Source of the DNA: Galbula dea
Taxonomy: Eukaryota; Chordata; Aves; Piciformes; Galbulidae
Assembly: GCA_013399015.1 (NCBI GenBank)
Contig: VWZX01010541.1
Location: forward strand, 1,116,001-1,180,000
DNA: 64,000 bases
Direction: 5' to 3'
In this document: piece after piece, positions 10,610 to 24,646 of the stretch
Layout: each line of letters opens with the position of its first letter
Position numbering within the stretch: the first letter of the stretch is position 1
The notes under the pieces: model-generated
Told to the model about the DNA's origin: nothing
Seen by the model: the letters and a program-made list of their open reading frames with translations, nothing else
The model's database searches: none
Position numbers and translations under genes: made by a program

Positions 10610-13600
10610 CCTTTATGTCCCTTTACATATGTATGTTTATATATGCTTAGAACTAATTTTATTAAGAAGTTCTACTGTACAAGGCTGATCTCTTCCACTT
10701 TGTGTTTTTGTGTGTGTGCATATGTGTGCCAGGGAGGGAGGGGAAGTAGGAGGCAAAGGAGGCTCTGCAGATGGCTCGCTCTGTTTAAGTCCACCCATTG
10801 CCTAGATGCCTGTGCTGAGCAAAGTAAACCAGCCTTGTGTTCTAGAATTTCTTAATACAATTAGTTTCAAGCATTCTAGCAGTGGTTTATTTATATTATG
10901 CCATGGAATTAGAGCTCACCTGAAGCTGTTGCTCAGAAATTACTGATTTAAAAAAAATAGTGACTGAATATTTAGTCTGTTTACATTAGAACAACTGCTG
11001 CTGTTCTTTTAGAGCAAGGATCTTATACTGCATCAGCCATTTAATGTAGGGAGGCTAGAATGAGGTGTGAATTTCGTCTGTTTTGATTGTTGAAAGCTAT
11101 GTAACCTTCAAGTCTTTCAGCAGATCTGATGCAATTCTGGGATTCATAGCAGTGATTAATTCTATAGCTATAAATGCTCAGCATCATTACCTCTGAATAC
11201 TCTGAGGATCTAGTTGTTAATGAAAGTTGGTAGGAAATACGTATGAAAAGGATTCATCTTGCTGAACTTAGTACAGCTGTGCTGTAGTTAATGTATCTGA
11301 GCTGGACTGGTTTAGGCTTATGTTAATAAAGGAGAGGCCCTTTTACAGGACAATTTATGTAATTTATTTTAGACACATAGTTAGGAATGGGATGGTTTGT
11401 CCTCAGTTGCCCTGCTCATTTCTCTCCTTTATCTTCAAAGTCAGTCTGGGATAACTAGCTCAGGTGTGGGTACCTTGGCTTATAGAAGTCTCTGTAGTAA
11501 GATGAACATAATCTTTTTCTCTCAAAGGAGGAAATTCAAAAGGTAGAAAGCTTTTGAACAACAAAAAGTGAAAGATGAAATATGAACAGGGAAAGTGGAG
11601 CACTTTGGAATGGCTTGCAAAAATCTTGCTAGTTGTGGAAGAGTCCACAATCAAGGGGGATAGCAAAGATGAAATGTCTGAGAATAGAGGTAAAATGGCT
11701 TTGTAAGATACTCTTTCCCTTCCTCCTGCCACTGAAATCCTTAAATAGATGACTGTCAGCTTTTATTCCATGAATATAAATTAGGAGATCATGAAGCAAT
11801 ATATGAAATTATCAAGAAAATGCCAGGGGTGGAGGGAGGGCAGCTGGGCAGTCAGAGAAAGAAAGGGTTTTATTGGAAACAAAAGTAACTAACGTTGGTG
11901 CTTCATGACCAGGTAGAAGTGAAAGTCATACAGCAGTACTCAGACAACAGTACTCAATAAATTTGTCAGGTATGTGGCTAAAAAGCTAGATTTTAGTCAG
12001 ATATAAATATTGATGGAATTCTTTCCCCCTTAGCAAGCCAGAAGGATGTTTAACAACAGCTATAAAATATGACATAACTTAGAAGATGCCAATAACTTAT
12101 GTCAAGGACTTAGAAAGGAGTAATATGAGAAACACTGTGGACTCCTAATCTAAAATTAGAGTACTCCAGATTACAGACAGAAACTGAATTGTGCCCAGGC
12201 TTAACTAGGTGAATAGAGTGTATGACTGCTTACGGGCTGTCAGCTTGACGTACGTTTGGACAAGTTCTGAAATAGGACTTGGACCAGAGTAGGTAAGTGG
12301 AGTAAATCGTACTGGGAAATGGAATTCATCTACTGTGTTGTCATTTTATTTCATGTTAAATCAGGCAGATTAGTAGCCTTGTACAAACACTAGTATTTAT
12401 GATGTATTTCAGGATATTGGATTTGGCACCCCAAACATGGAATAGTGACATAGTGATGAAATAGTGAAAAGTCTAGATAGGAGGGATTAAAAGTTGCTGA
12501 ACAGATTTAAAAGTATAATTATCAATGAAGAATTGTTATTGAGTGGTGTGTTTCCCTGGAGTGGAGGGAGGTAGACATTGATTCTTTATCTTCTCTTCAT
12601 TTATTTTTGTGTTGTTGGTTTATCTAGAGGAAACCAGGGGTGTTCCTGTTAGTTTACAAGTGAATTAAGTATTGGAAAGGTACGATGTAGATGGGAGCAG
12701 GTCATGTAGCAGTCTGCTTGTGTCTCTTAGGAATCAAGTTGGTTCTGTTCATTTTGAACAAACTGTATATGTATACACATTTAGAAATCAGAAATTTAGG
12801 GTATGTTTATAATTCATTTTTCTGTTTGTGAAAAATGCATTGTAGGTGCCTACTGGATAATAGATTGAAGGAGTTGTAAGAATAAGTGCTTGTAAAAGGC
12901 AGAAAGAACTAATGAAATGCTCTGCCTTCAGGATGAGTTTGTTACAACAGTGGGGAGTTAGAAAAATGGCATAATGTGGTGTGATGTACATGTCTCTAGT
13001 AGCATGTGCTTTGTGGGTAGTTGCACTGTGGCTGTGACTGGTACGTAGCTTCTGTGCTGGAAAAGGGATGGCAAGGCAGTGGTCAGTGTTAGGAGATAGA
13101 GGAGTAGAGGGAAGCATGAAGGAATGTCTTGCTGAGAAAAAAAAAAAAAAAAAAAAGCAAGCTAGTAAGGCTGAATATGTGGAATGGACAAACATGGGAG
13201 AAACAGTACCAAAACCTGGCAAACAAGCACTGCAGATAATGCTTTTGAAATACTTTTCACTCAGGGTTTTGAATCCAGCAGTTGAGCATGACTCTGTCAG
13301 GCAAAATTTGTCACCAGTGTACCTTTGAGGCATCTGATCAAAAACATTCCTGCATGCCCCACTGACAGCATGGAAGCAGAGCACAGACCAGCCCTCTGGA
13401 GCATGAGGATGGGGACAACAGTGTGTGAAGGATCAGCCTTTACCTAGAGGTTTCCTAAAGGGCTGTAACTTCATTTTGAGAGAGGTAGACTGAGTGGTTA
13501 ATGGTCTTCTGAAAATCAGACCTTCAGGATTTATCTCCACATGGTCAGCAAAGAATGCTGGTTTTGTCACAAAATAAGAGTTGTGTTAATTTGACTCCTA

Positions 13601-16600
13601 AAGAGGATCTTCAGGGTTGTTTTATGGCTTGTGTTGGAATTTGAAAACAGATCTTGGCTGTATAGAAATAACATTAAAAGTGTCATTTGGGAGTTCAGAG
13701 AGTTGTCTGGTCTCAGACCTGAAGTAGCTGATCTGTGGATTAGTTCTAGCACTTCAGGACACACCGTCCCTAAAAGTTGAGGTTAATGGATCAAATTCCT
13801 CAATCAGTTGGTCTCTTATTTCATCTTTAAAGTGTTGTTCCAGGTCTTCAAAGTAAGTCAAATTCTCTACAGCAAGAAATGTTTCTACATCTCTGAGCAT
13901 TCTGAACAAGTAAATAAGTCCAGCAAAATCCAAATGCAGTTTGGCAAGCCAGGATACTGCTGGAAATATGTGCCAAAATTGCCTTGGCAAAAGCTCTTCT
14001 CTGTTTTCAGTAGATTTGAATGAAATTATACAAGATCTCAGCTTTCTCTGCATGGGAACCTTATGAGTCTCCCAAATCATCCTGCTGCTGGGTGGATTGT
14101 GTGTAATGAGTACAGCTGTAGAAGCAGTGGATGCAAGGTGGTTTCCCTGCACAATCCCCTTTGCCTCTGAGCTGGGAGAGAAACTGGATTATAGCTACAT
14201 TAGCAGAATCATTTGGATGCTTGTTAAATAAATGGGAAAGGAAAACCATGTGTGCTTGTAAATGTTACAGCGTTAAAAGGTTAGTAGTTGTTCTCTCCAG
14301 GTCTGATTTCTGCAGACAGAATACAGTCAGGAGGGCTGCTGGGTTAACAGCCCAGAGATCTGGGCTGCTGCTGGTCTTCCCTTCAAAACAAATCCTGGAA
14401 GATAGAAGGACCCAAAGAGTAGAGGAAAGAAGGCTCTGCTAGTACCCACTGATGTATTTTTTTTTTTTCTTCAAATTTCTTGAGGCTCTGGCAGTAGCAC
14501 ACACAGATTAGATGGTACTGTTACTGCTTCAGTTCGGTATGTTTGCTAGCAGTATGGAGCAGATGGTTTGTAGCATTAGTTAAGCTTTCCCAGGTATAGG
14601 TGACAATACAGAAAATCATATGTTTTACATTTTGTTTAAACAGTAAGCAGGTAAATATGAGAAACAGATGGTGGCAAACAATAGCATTGGGGCAAGGGAT
14701 GAATAAATTGCAGCCTAAAGAGAGTGAGAAAACTGCCATGGAATTTGAAAGCTGTCATAAGTCTTGTGTCCTCTCCTATTTATTTTTCAGTTGTGTGTTT
14801 CTAACCTGGCAGAGTAGAATATTCAGGCTGTAGCAAAATGCTGGTGTGGCCAGCAGTGATGCCTAAGATGGATGTTCGGAGTAATTTAGATGCCAAAAAT
14901 TAGACAGCAACTCCCTCTGGAGGTCTTTAAAAGCATCTCTGTGCAGGGAACTTCGTGCTTGTTTTAGGAAGACACAGTGTGCTGCAGAACCAGACAGTGA
15001 CCAGAACCAGGTCACTTGACTGAATGGGAGAACTAAGAACTAAAGAAGAGACTGTAAAGGCCAAATGTCTTGCATAGCCCTAAAACCCAAAAATGAATAG
15101 GCTAAGACTACTGCACAAGTGATAGTTATCTGTCTGTCAGTTGGTGAAAGAATAAAGGATGAATTCTGTTCATGACAGATGAAAACCATTTAAGTTTCAT
15201 ACTTCTGCACCAACTTTCTGTGTGTTCTCTCTCTCTTCCAAGACAGTGAAAATTCATTTGGTAGAGTCAGTGGGCCTAGACAGCAGCCTTCTGGTTGCTT
15301 GCCTAAACCTGGTGCTTATTAGGACCTCTGAAGCACTGGTAAAAATTGCATATTGTGGAAGGGTAGAACCTGGGACCTGCAAGGTTTACGGCAGAGGCAA
15401 CTGGAAGTGAGGTGAAATTCCCAGGGTGTTTAAACTGACAGCAGACAATGATGTCTACCCACCAGGTGTCTTCTGTAGGATAAGCTGAATCCTTCTGTAG
15501 GCTTTTTTGACTGTAGGGAAAATTCACGTGTCTTTATATGGTTAGGTGTCTTGGTGAGAGTTGAATCCTGTGTAAATGTCTTTGTCTTACTCTTCTTGAA
15601 TCTGTAAATAGCCAGGCATACCTGTTTGTGTAAAACCTGTGCAAGAAGTTCCTTGAAGAATCAGGATTTCACCAGAGACTCTGTAAACAGCATATTTGTT
15701 ATAGGTCCATGCGGTATTACATTGTGTTGAAGTGTTCAAAGATGATTAGGCACTTAATTCCCAGAGTAAGTCTCAGGGTTTAGTATGGTTTTTATTCTTT
15801 TTGAAGATGTATTGTCCTTCCTGTCAGTTGTCTAATCCAGGTGGATGTTCAGAGATCTATGTAGAACATGTGGAGCTTTGTAAAGTTGCTAACTGTGTTT
15901 GTCCTCTACTATCTGACAGCCTAAAGACAGGAAGCTAAGGGGTTTCAGTTTCAAGACGGATCAAGTGGAGCATATTGGAAACCTGTAAACTAGAAGCCTG
16001 ATCTCTCCTCTTTTTCCCCTTAAGTCTGCACCATAGCAACTATCTACGCAGAAGGATTTCATGTCTTGTATGAGGAAATCTGTAGAGAAGCCTTGTTCTT
16101 TTGTTAATTTCTATCACAAAGATACATTATACGAACACATCTGGTGCTGTCTTGGAAAGTTGGGTGTTCCATTCCTGGCAGGAACTGACTGCAGATAGCA
16201 GCTTTGTTAAAAAGAACTTATTTTTCTGTTGTGCTTCCTTACATTTCAGTGTGCTGAGTCGAGAACCCGATTGTAAAGGAGATGTGAATGAACTCAAACA
16301 ACCTACAAGTTGTCTGATCTGAGCATTTCTCCTCCTTAAGAGGAAGATCTGCAGGTTTTCTGTGTTGGTTAAATGGAATGAAATTGGTAGCTTCAGGAAG
16401 AGGAGAAGTTGAGTATGTCAGTTCAGAGGCTGAATAATTGTAGTTTGGAACTGAACACATTTTTGCCTTGGGCATTTTGCAGTTGTTGCTTATGAGGACA
16501 GTGTTATATTGGAATGAGTTGGATCTTCTACCAGTGTTGATGATTAAAGACTGGTTTAGCCCTTGTGCTGCTGAGTGGACATATGTTGAAGGGAAAAAGG

Positions 16601-19600
16601 ACAATTGTTTCTCATTGTGACACAGACAAAAAGCTGCGAGCGTAACATAAAGGTACAAAAAGCATCTTCCTTGTGGTAGTGTTGGAGCCAGTTCTAAGCC
16701 TGTCTGCTATTTTTCTGTGGTTATACACGTTTGAGGTTTTTTTTCCACTGCCAACTGACTGGTGTTTGTGAAGGTGCTTGCACAGAAGCTTACATATTCC
16801 TGCCCGGGCACCCACCTTGAGGTGCACGTGGTCTGCTCAGCAGGGCTAATTGTCTACAACTTTTCTTGACTATTGGCATGCACTCATTTATTGTAGCTAA
16901 AGTAGATTTTAAATGTTTCAAGGAAGGGTATTGGTGCTTTAAGTCCCTCAGACTTCTGGCACTTTCTCTCTCATCTCTTGGGACAAGAGTGACTAGACTT
17001 GGTCGTATCGTTGTCAGTGCTTCTCATGCAGAGAAGTTTTCTAAACTGGTGGCAGGCTGCACTTGGTCTGTGTATTGGATTACAAGCCAGTGTTACATGT
17101 AGATAGATGTTCTCCTCCATGAAGCATCTATAGAGTGTTTGCTGCTTCAGATACTGGTGAAGTATCTTTGTTCCTAGAGATTCAGTAGCTCCTAATAAAA
17201 CTTATGCAGTTCACATCCTAATGGATGGCTACTGCATTTTTGCTTTAAAAGGGAGCAAGTTTTAACCTTCTAAAGATGTTTCCATGGCTGTGGCAAATCT
17301 GTTCTGTCATGCGAAGTGTGTGAGTGGAAACAGCATGTGCTAAGAATTGCATCATGAACTAAATCAGGGTTGTGACATACATCACATATTGAGAAAGTTT
17401 TCACTGAATTTTAGTTGCTTATTTAAAAGCATATCTGAAGGCATAAATCTTCTAGTTTTCATTGTAAACAATAGGTCACGTTTCTGATTTGATTGCATTT
17501 TACTTCATGCTGCTAATATTCTGTTTTAATTTGCCTTAAGCAGTCTTCTCCTAGGAGAGAGCTGTCAGGACGTGGGATGAAAGTTTGTTTGAGCTGGCCA
17601 AAAAAGTAACCAATGTACCTTGGATGTAGTAGTTCTTGTAGGCTAGTATACATTATCTTTTTCTTCTGTGATGTGTGTCAGATCTCATTCCAGGTTTCCA
17701 ATCATTTTAAACTTAATAAGAGTGAAATATATGTGTTTTAGACAATAAGGTGTATGCTTTCAAATCTGGTCAGAGAAATCACTGGTCTTACAGTAAACTC
17801 TGCTGCAGGAAATTTGTTTCAATCTTTACCCTTCTAAAGAATCTGAAGACACATGATGTAAAACTGAACATCAGTCAGTCTTCACTTCCACATTTTTCAT
17901 TTCAGACTGGAGGGTTTTGTGTTAAATTCTTGAAGCTAACTTAACTTTTCAACTTCCTTTTCAGTTCCCATTTTAACTTCTCTCAAACATCATTGTTATC
18001 TTGGCAGGAGGTGTCATATTGCTGGGCTCTTGAGAACAGCTTCCTGGCACTGGCATGAACAGCACCAGGACAGACTTTCTGCTATGAAGAGGGTGTATAT
18101 GTTACCATGCTTCTTAAGTTTGGGTTTTAACTTCTGCTGAAGTGGCTAACAATGATGACAGAATCATTTCTGATGCTGTCCTGTGGAAGCTTCAGTGCAG
18201 CTTGAACCTCCTGTCGGGGCTGTAAGCAAGCAAATGTCAGTCACCGCAGCTTTGAGGAGAGAGTAGGGTATTTCTGGCTAGAGACACAGGATTGGAGAGA
18301 AGATAGACACTGTGGCTTCTTCATCTTGTGACAAGGGGCTTTGATGCTTTTGCACAGCCTTCTAACAAAGAGCCTGTGTGGCACTTGTCCTCAGCCCTTC
18401 TTTTGGGTCTGTTTAGAGCAGAAGGTAAAATCAAGAGGTTGCTGACCCTTGCCTACCACATCAGTTCTTCAGATCAGACCAGTAGATTGCAGCGCTGCTC
18501 AAAAATATCTCCAAAAGGAAGTCCCCAAGCTTCTTACATCCCTTTCTTGTCCCTTTAGTACTTGGCAGGCTTTCACTTAGCTTGGTCAGGAAGTTAGTAT
18601 GGGATGGTAGTTGGAGAGGTCACTTTTATCGAGCAATCTGAAATACTAGCTGCTTGCTGTCATCTTTGGCCAGGAAGGACACAGGCAGAACTGTAGGCGG
18701 TTGCTTGAGATTTTAATTTAAATTGATTTTTTTTTTTTTTCCCCCTATACGGCTTCTAAGATCTCCTGGTGTTATGAGACCTGGGAAGGAAAATGAAGCC
18801 TCTATCCACTGTTTGATAGTTGGGTCTAGAAGGAGTCTTTTGGATAGTATGTTTTGTGAGAAGTATCCTGCTAATTTCTGTAGCAGAGAGAAGCTCTGGA
18901 GGTGAGTGGCACCATTCCAGGTTAGCACAATGATTCACAGCCCTGAGCAGGGTGACAGGATGCAATTTAGCAGCCTCAATGGGGGAGGAGGCATGGAAAC
19001 TTTTAAAACAACATAAAAACATTATTTCCATTGCCAGGCTATTTACTTAAGAAAATCCTTATGCTGGAGCCTGTCTCTGCCCATGTCTTTTGCTGCTGAC
19101 CCTCGAGTTTCTTCCTTCCTACTTCTCAGATGGAGCCTGGATGTCCATATTGCCTCTGACTGGCGCTTCCTTGCCTCCTGCTTCCTTCCAGCCATGTCTG
19201 CCATAGTGATCAGGCAGGTTGTAGGGCTGGAAGTGAGGTAGAAAATGGGGAAAAAACATGCTGCATTTTTCTTCAGTGCCTGCTTGTCTTGTATCTTGAC
19301 CATATGATGGTACAAGTTTGATCCTTGGACAAAATGCATGCCGAGAGCTGCTTTCAGCTTCATTCCTGTGTTAGTAACTGAGATGGAGGACACTTCAATT
19401 ACCAGCTGGACTGGGTTTTCCTAAAGTTGTAATTCGCATGAACTTTGTGAAGCCTAGAGTTTATATTTATATATCCTACTCTTGGACTATGGTTGTCTGT
19501 ATTTATTTGTTTAAGTATAGGGTACAGGGTGTACTATTTGATGTACTATTTTTGATGATCACTGTATTGTTCCACTTCCTTAAAATAAATAAAATAAAAA

Positions 19601-22600
19601 TAGACCTAATACTTAGCAGCATGCTGAGTGTAAAAGGTTGATGCCAATTAAATGGGGTTGTCAGAGCGCACGTATGAAGCATTACAGATCATGCAGAACC
19701 TTTGGAAATACTTCAGCTATCCCTTCAGCCTTCTGACTGCCCAAATTTGGTGAAAATGTAAAGTTTTTCGTTCATTTCAAGAAAAAACAAACAAAGGAAA
19801 AACAAACCAAAAAAGAACCCCACAACAAACTGTTCCTTTATTTTCTGTTGGCACTACATGGGCTGCTCATTTGTACATGTATAAGTTAAGCAATAAGATG
19901 AGAGGCGGGGATGGAAATACAGAACTACTGCTAAATTGGTGCCTTTCAATTCCTTTGTTCAGCCTAAGATTTACTTCAACCACAGAAAAATAGATGTGGT
20001 TTTTAGAGAAGCCTCTGTATAAAATAAGTTTAGAAAGATATCAACATTTGACTAATGCTTCATTTACTCCTTTTTCATGGGAAAAAAACCCAAAACAAAA
20101 CAAAACCACCTTTTTTTTTTTTTAAGCTATTGAAACTGGTTATGATCCAGAGTATCCCAAACTCTCCTTTCAGTGACATTGCTGTTTCTGTAAACACTGT
20201 CCATGGGCTGGCTCCGAGCCTCTTTGTTGAGAGCATGAGTTGGGAGACTCCCTTCCAAGGGAGGAAATGGGCTGATGCGTTAAGCTGTCGCTGGAGATTG
20301 TTCACATCCACAGAAGCTACATCCTCTGCAGGAGAACAGAGCTTGGATTGGTGCCACAGCGTTTCCGTGATGTTAGCGAGTGGGAGAAGCCATTTGTTCA
20401 TTGCCTCCTTCAGCAGTAATTTGCTAATTCAGGGAAGGGGTGAGAAAGCAAAGTGGAGTTTGATGAAATTTAAATGTGACACTTAATACTGTTAGTACAC
20501 AGAAGGAAAAGCTTTGTGTTGCGTGAAGGGGAGGGAGAGGAGCTATTGAATTTACCTGAAATCTATGCATCAGGAGGAACCAGATCAAGTGGGATCTGGA
20601 TCCATGCCTTGTTCCGACTTCATCATCTGCCAAACAGAAACCTCAGCTGAGTTTCTGTAAAAGTGAAGCCATGCTTGTTTTCATCCCACAGCAACTGTTG
20701 TTTAATACAGAAGAGCAACGTGATCTTCTTGGCTTGCTCACATACCATAGTGATGAGCCTCACCGAAATACTAAAAGAGTAGTTTTAAGTTTTACTGCCT
20801 ATTTAGGAGAAAAGAAAGTATGTTCAGGAGATTTGTGTTGCTCTCTTTATGCTCAAGCAGTGAGTTTAAATCCTTTTTCCAGTTTCAGGGTTGCTGCTTC
20901 AAGTAATATCTATTTCTGCTCTCCAAGTTTCTTTTGGTGTTTCTGACTTGGCAGCTTGTACATAGACTTGGTTAAATGCCTTCAGAAGTTGTCAGACAGC
21001 TGCTCAATGCGAGTGCTGCGCGTGATGGTGCTGAGCACCACGGTCTATGTGAAATCCCTGGTGTGGTTCTGGCTTGCAATGGGTAGATGCGCTGGGCAGA
21101 GTGTGGGGCAAGGCAGCACTGGTGGGGCTGGAAGCCAGTGACACCAGTTTGTTGCTTAAGTCTTTTGTAGGCAGTGTGAAGAGGGGAGGAGGAAAGAGGG
21201 CTGTGAGAGAAGGCAGTGGGGTAGGAAGTTTCTGTTAAGATTCAACGTAGAGAAGAGCACAAATGAGGCTTAATAGGAACTGAAACATGGGGAGCAGAGG
21301 CTGATGTCATGGAGAAAAACATGGCTTTATGGGGGGGGAAGGAAGATTGGAGACCTCTATAGGCATAATCCATTACAGTAGCTGCTGTTTGATTCACCTG
21401 AGAAGGGATAGCCATAAGAGGACGCAAAGGGTTGACTTCTCAAACTATTCTTTCTGGCAGTAGTTTTCTGAACATGTTAGTCACATGCCTTTCCTTCACT
21501 GGAGAACCTTGTGTAGAAATTAACCTGAAGGGGAAGAGTCACTGGGTAGGACAGAAATGTCAGGATCAGTTGAAAGATCCACAACCGAGATTTTGTGCAT
21601 AAAGAATCTGCAAGACTGGGTGTTTAGCTGGGCCTGTGGAGCTGCAAGAATTCATGATGTGTTTGAGTTGGCAGTTTTGTGAAGTGACGGAGAGGTGAAG
21701 AAAGATTTCATGTGTACCACTGGACATCAACTGGGAGCAGAGGCAGTTTTCCAGATCATGTTCACGAAGGTGGTGGCAAAGTAAATCACACAGATACTGC
21801 ATGTTCAGAAGAGCTTTTTAGGATCCCCATTTCACAAATAAATGGAGGATCTGGTAGAGAAGAAGAAGAAAAAAAAAAAAGTAGCTGAACAAGAATGCTA
21901 GGTCTGGGCTGTCGCAGAAAAGGTGGTAAGTCAAAATGCATGAGGGTGGAACAGTGCAAAAGTCTTTGGAATTTGGCAAGAACACTTAACTTAATCTGTA
22001 GAAGGTCTAGGATGGAAATAGAAAAGTGAGACTTGAGGCAGCTGCTGTGCTTAGAGATTAAGTGAAAATCTGGGTAGTGAGTGAAGAAGTGAGGAGATTG
22101 AGGGGTCTAAGATGGGGAAAATAGCTAGAGGATGGAAATTCCCTAATTGTACCTTCCTGTAAGATTTATTTGTAAATCCTTAGAAAAGAGCTGTCTTTAA
22201 AAACAAATGAACCAACAAAACTACTTTAGCATTAGCAGTATGAAATGCTTCCTACATGGCTTAATTCTTGCTCTGTAAATTTAATAATGCTCTTAAACCA
22301 ACAGCAGCAAGAAAAACTGACTGTACGTGTCTTTCAAGCATTGTGCCAAACCTCGTTTCTACTTGTCCATGTAGAAATGATAACGTTTCAGTCTGGCAGT
22401 TTCCCTTTCTTAAAACCATCTTTATCTAGAACTTTCTTCAGTAGAGGAAAAAATATGCATCCACCCTATTCACCTCTGCTTGGTCCTGCAAGGGCTGCCT
22501 TCTAGCTGTTGAAGTTCCAGCCTCTATCTCACAGCTCTAATGCCCTTTTCTGCAGTTCATTCAGCAGCAGAGCTAGCTGCCTGGTGGGTATAGGGAAACA

Positions 22601-23080
22601 TTGGAGGCTAGCTGAGCATCGTTCAGGTAATTTGGAAAAGCACACACAAACCCAAGGGTGAACACCCCAACCCAAGGGTGAACTTTTGATTTAAACATTT
22701 TAGGAAATGAAGTTGTGTTGAATATTAGCTGACTGTAAGCTTCTTTCTACTCAAGCTGTGCTGATGATGTGAAATGTTAAGTAACCTTTAAGTGCAGTTT
22801 TGCTTCTGCAGAAGCTGAAATTCTTTACCCTCTTAAAACTTTGGTTTCAAAGAAATTAGATTTCCTGGGGAAAAGGAGCCAGCATAGTTACTTTGGCATA
22901 GTATGTGAGCTGGCTCTGAGTCATGTACTCTTGATGCTCATAATGTTCTTGAGATTTCCTGAAGAGAGAGTAACTGGAATAGTACTTATCACCTGGACAC
23001 ATTGAACTCAGGTAGAGCAAGTGGCACATGTAAATTGTGTCCAAAGAAAGGCAACAGCTGGTGAAGGGTCTCTTCTCCCA
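10610..23080. other. long non-coding interval, probably intron of the miR-30 host transcript
   Basis: The interval is AT-rich, with scattered short frames on both strands and no recognisable domain. The longest frame (198 residues, minus strand, 12788-13384) is low-complexity and crosses the A run at 13137-13156. A purine-biased part, roughly 21.2-22.1 kb, may be a decayed repeat. A 20-base-period direct repeat containing AACCCAAGGGTGAAC occurs at 22649-22684. Confidence 0.5.
13137..13156. repeat. A homopolymer
   Basis: A run of about 20 A bases following GAGA. It could be the tail of an old retroelement or a simple repeat; no element body is recognisable beside it. Confidence 0.8.
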
Positions 23081-23086
23081 GGTGAC

Positions 23087-23312
23087 TAGCAATAGACAAG
23101 AGGAAATGGCCTCAAGTTGCACCAGGGGAGGTTCAGGTTAGATACTGGGGAGAAAATTCTTCCCTGCAGGAGTGTTTAGGCATTGGCAGAGGCTGCCCAG
23201 GGCTGTGGTAGTCATCATCCCTGGAGGGGTTCAAAAAACATGTAGACGTGGCACTTGGTAACATGGTTTAGTGGCATGGTGATGTTGGGTCGATGGTTGG
23301 ACTTGACAATCG
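23087..23312 (+). mobile_element. CR1 LINE 3' fragment, plus orientation
   Basis: The sequence carries the CR1 3' signature: GGAAATGGCCTCAAGTTGCA, then CAGGGGAGGTTCAGGTTAGA, AAATTCTTCCCTGCAGG, GGCTGCCCAGGG, and the terminal GGTTGGACTTGAC near 23300. It is a short 5'-truncated copy with no coding capacity. Confidence 0.85.
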
Positions 23313-23352
23313 TAGAATCATTAAGGTTGGAGAAGACCTCTATGATTCTGAG
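23311..23352 (-). mobile_element. CR1 LINE 3' terminus, minus orientation
   Basis: TAGAATCATTAAGGTTGGA followed by GAAGACCTCTATGATTCTG is a CR1-type 3' terminus read on the minus strand. It directly abuts the 3' end of the plus-oriented copy at 23087-23312, so two CR1 termini meet end to end. Only the terminus is recognisable. Confidence 0.6.
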
Positions 23353-24577
23353 GCACTTGGGGTTGGGTTTTGCATGTTTTGAATGTAAAAAAAGTGAGGA
23401 AGACTGACTTGCAGAAGAGCTGTTGTAAAAACAATTGTTTGCATGTAGAGAATTTAAGGTAAAGAGAGCCTCAAGGGTCTTTATTACAAAGAACCAAGAG
23501 TCATGAATTAAAAACTCCAGTTTAGAGAGCGCACATAAATTACCTCTTGTTTTAACCTGAGAAAGACTTGTAGATGTAGGGAGCAAAACAGGAATTGTGC
23601 AGAGGTTTCCTGACGAAACCTAAAAGCAAGGTGAAACATGCTTGTAGGTTTTTGTTTAATTAAGCACTTAGGTTTGCAACAGAACTTGCCTTCCCTCCCT
23701 AGTCCCCGATCAGACTTCTCCAAGAGAAACTTTTGAGGCTATGTAGCTCACCTCAGTTGGAGGGAGTTTCCAGAGCTTAGCATGACTATGAAAATAGAGG
23801 TGCTCTTCCTTTGGATATCACTTTGATGCCATGTTAAGTGGTTTCGGGGTTTCCTGTGATTTACTTCAGATGCATTTTTTGTGGTTGCTGCTGCTCACCT
23901 ACTAGGTAGTTTATGCTCCATCTGCCCTTCAGCATTATATAAGGTAAATCTTCTGGAATGCTGCCTGCCTCTCTCCTTTTAATTTCTCTTTTCTGTGTTA
24001 ATATCCAAGTTGTCCTACATGTACATTAAGAAAACACAAATGCTCCAAAATAGCCTCTGTTTCTGTATTTTTGCTGCTTTTCCAGTTTTACTCACCTTGA
24101 GATACAAAACCATGCAAAGGGAATCTAAGAGCGTGGTAGACTCAAAGTAAAGTTGAAACCTCAGAGCTGTGCTAAAACCACTCTGTAGGGCATGACAGAT
24201 CTGTGTCAGTAATTTCTGTTCCTAGCCATCAACCTAAAAAGTTAATTTTCTGTTCATGGTTTTTAACTTAACATCAAGTTTCCTTTAATTACATAATTTT
24301 TGAAGTTCTTTACATTGGACTGTAAGAATAGATGTGCACTGAGTTGACTGCATTTGGTAAGAAAGTTGCAGAGGTTTTGTAAGCTGGTGCAATAAGCCAA
24401 CATTAAAGCCATAGACCTGATTTCTTACGTTAGTCTTGTACATAAGAAATTAATTAAACTCAGTCCTTCTAAGGTACAATTGTGTAGGTCAGTGCCTGTT
24501 GTTACATTTATCTGCATTTCTAGCAAAGTAGCAGTTGGGATGTCACCAACAGCCAGAGATTCTATGCCAAGCAAAAT

Positions 24578-24646
24578 TGTCGCTAGTTGGACTTGATGAT
24601 CCTTGTGGGTGCCTTCCAACTCAGGTTATTCTGTGATTCTGTGACA
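24578..24646 (+). mobile_element. CR1 LINE 3' terminal remnant
   Basis: GTTGGACTTGATGATCCTTG, followed by CCTTCCAACTCAGGTTATTC and the CTGTGATTCTGTGA terminal octamer repeat, is the end of a CR1 element in plus orientation. The body is missing or too decayed to recognise. Confidence 0.8.

Noticed and set aside
12788..13384. A 198-residue minus-strand open frame as a gene
   Set aside because: It has low-complexity composition, crosses the homopolymer at 13137-13156, and shows no domain or splice context.
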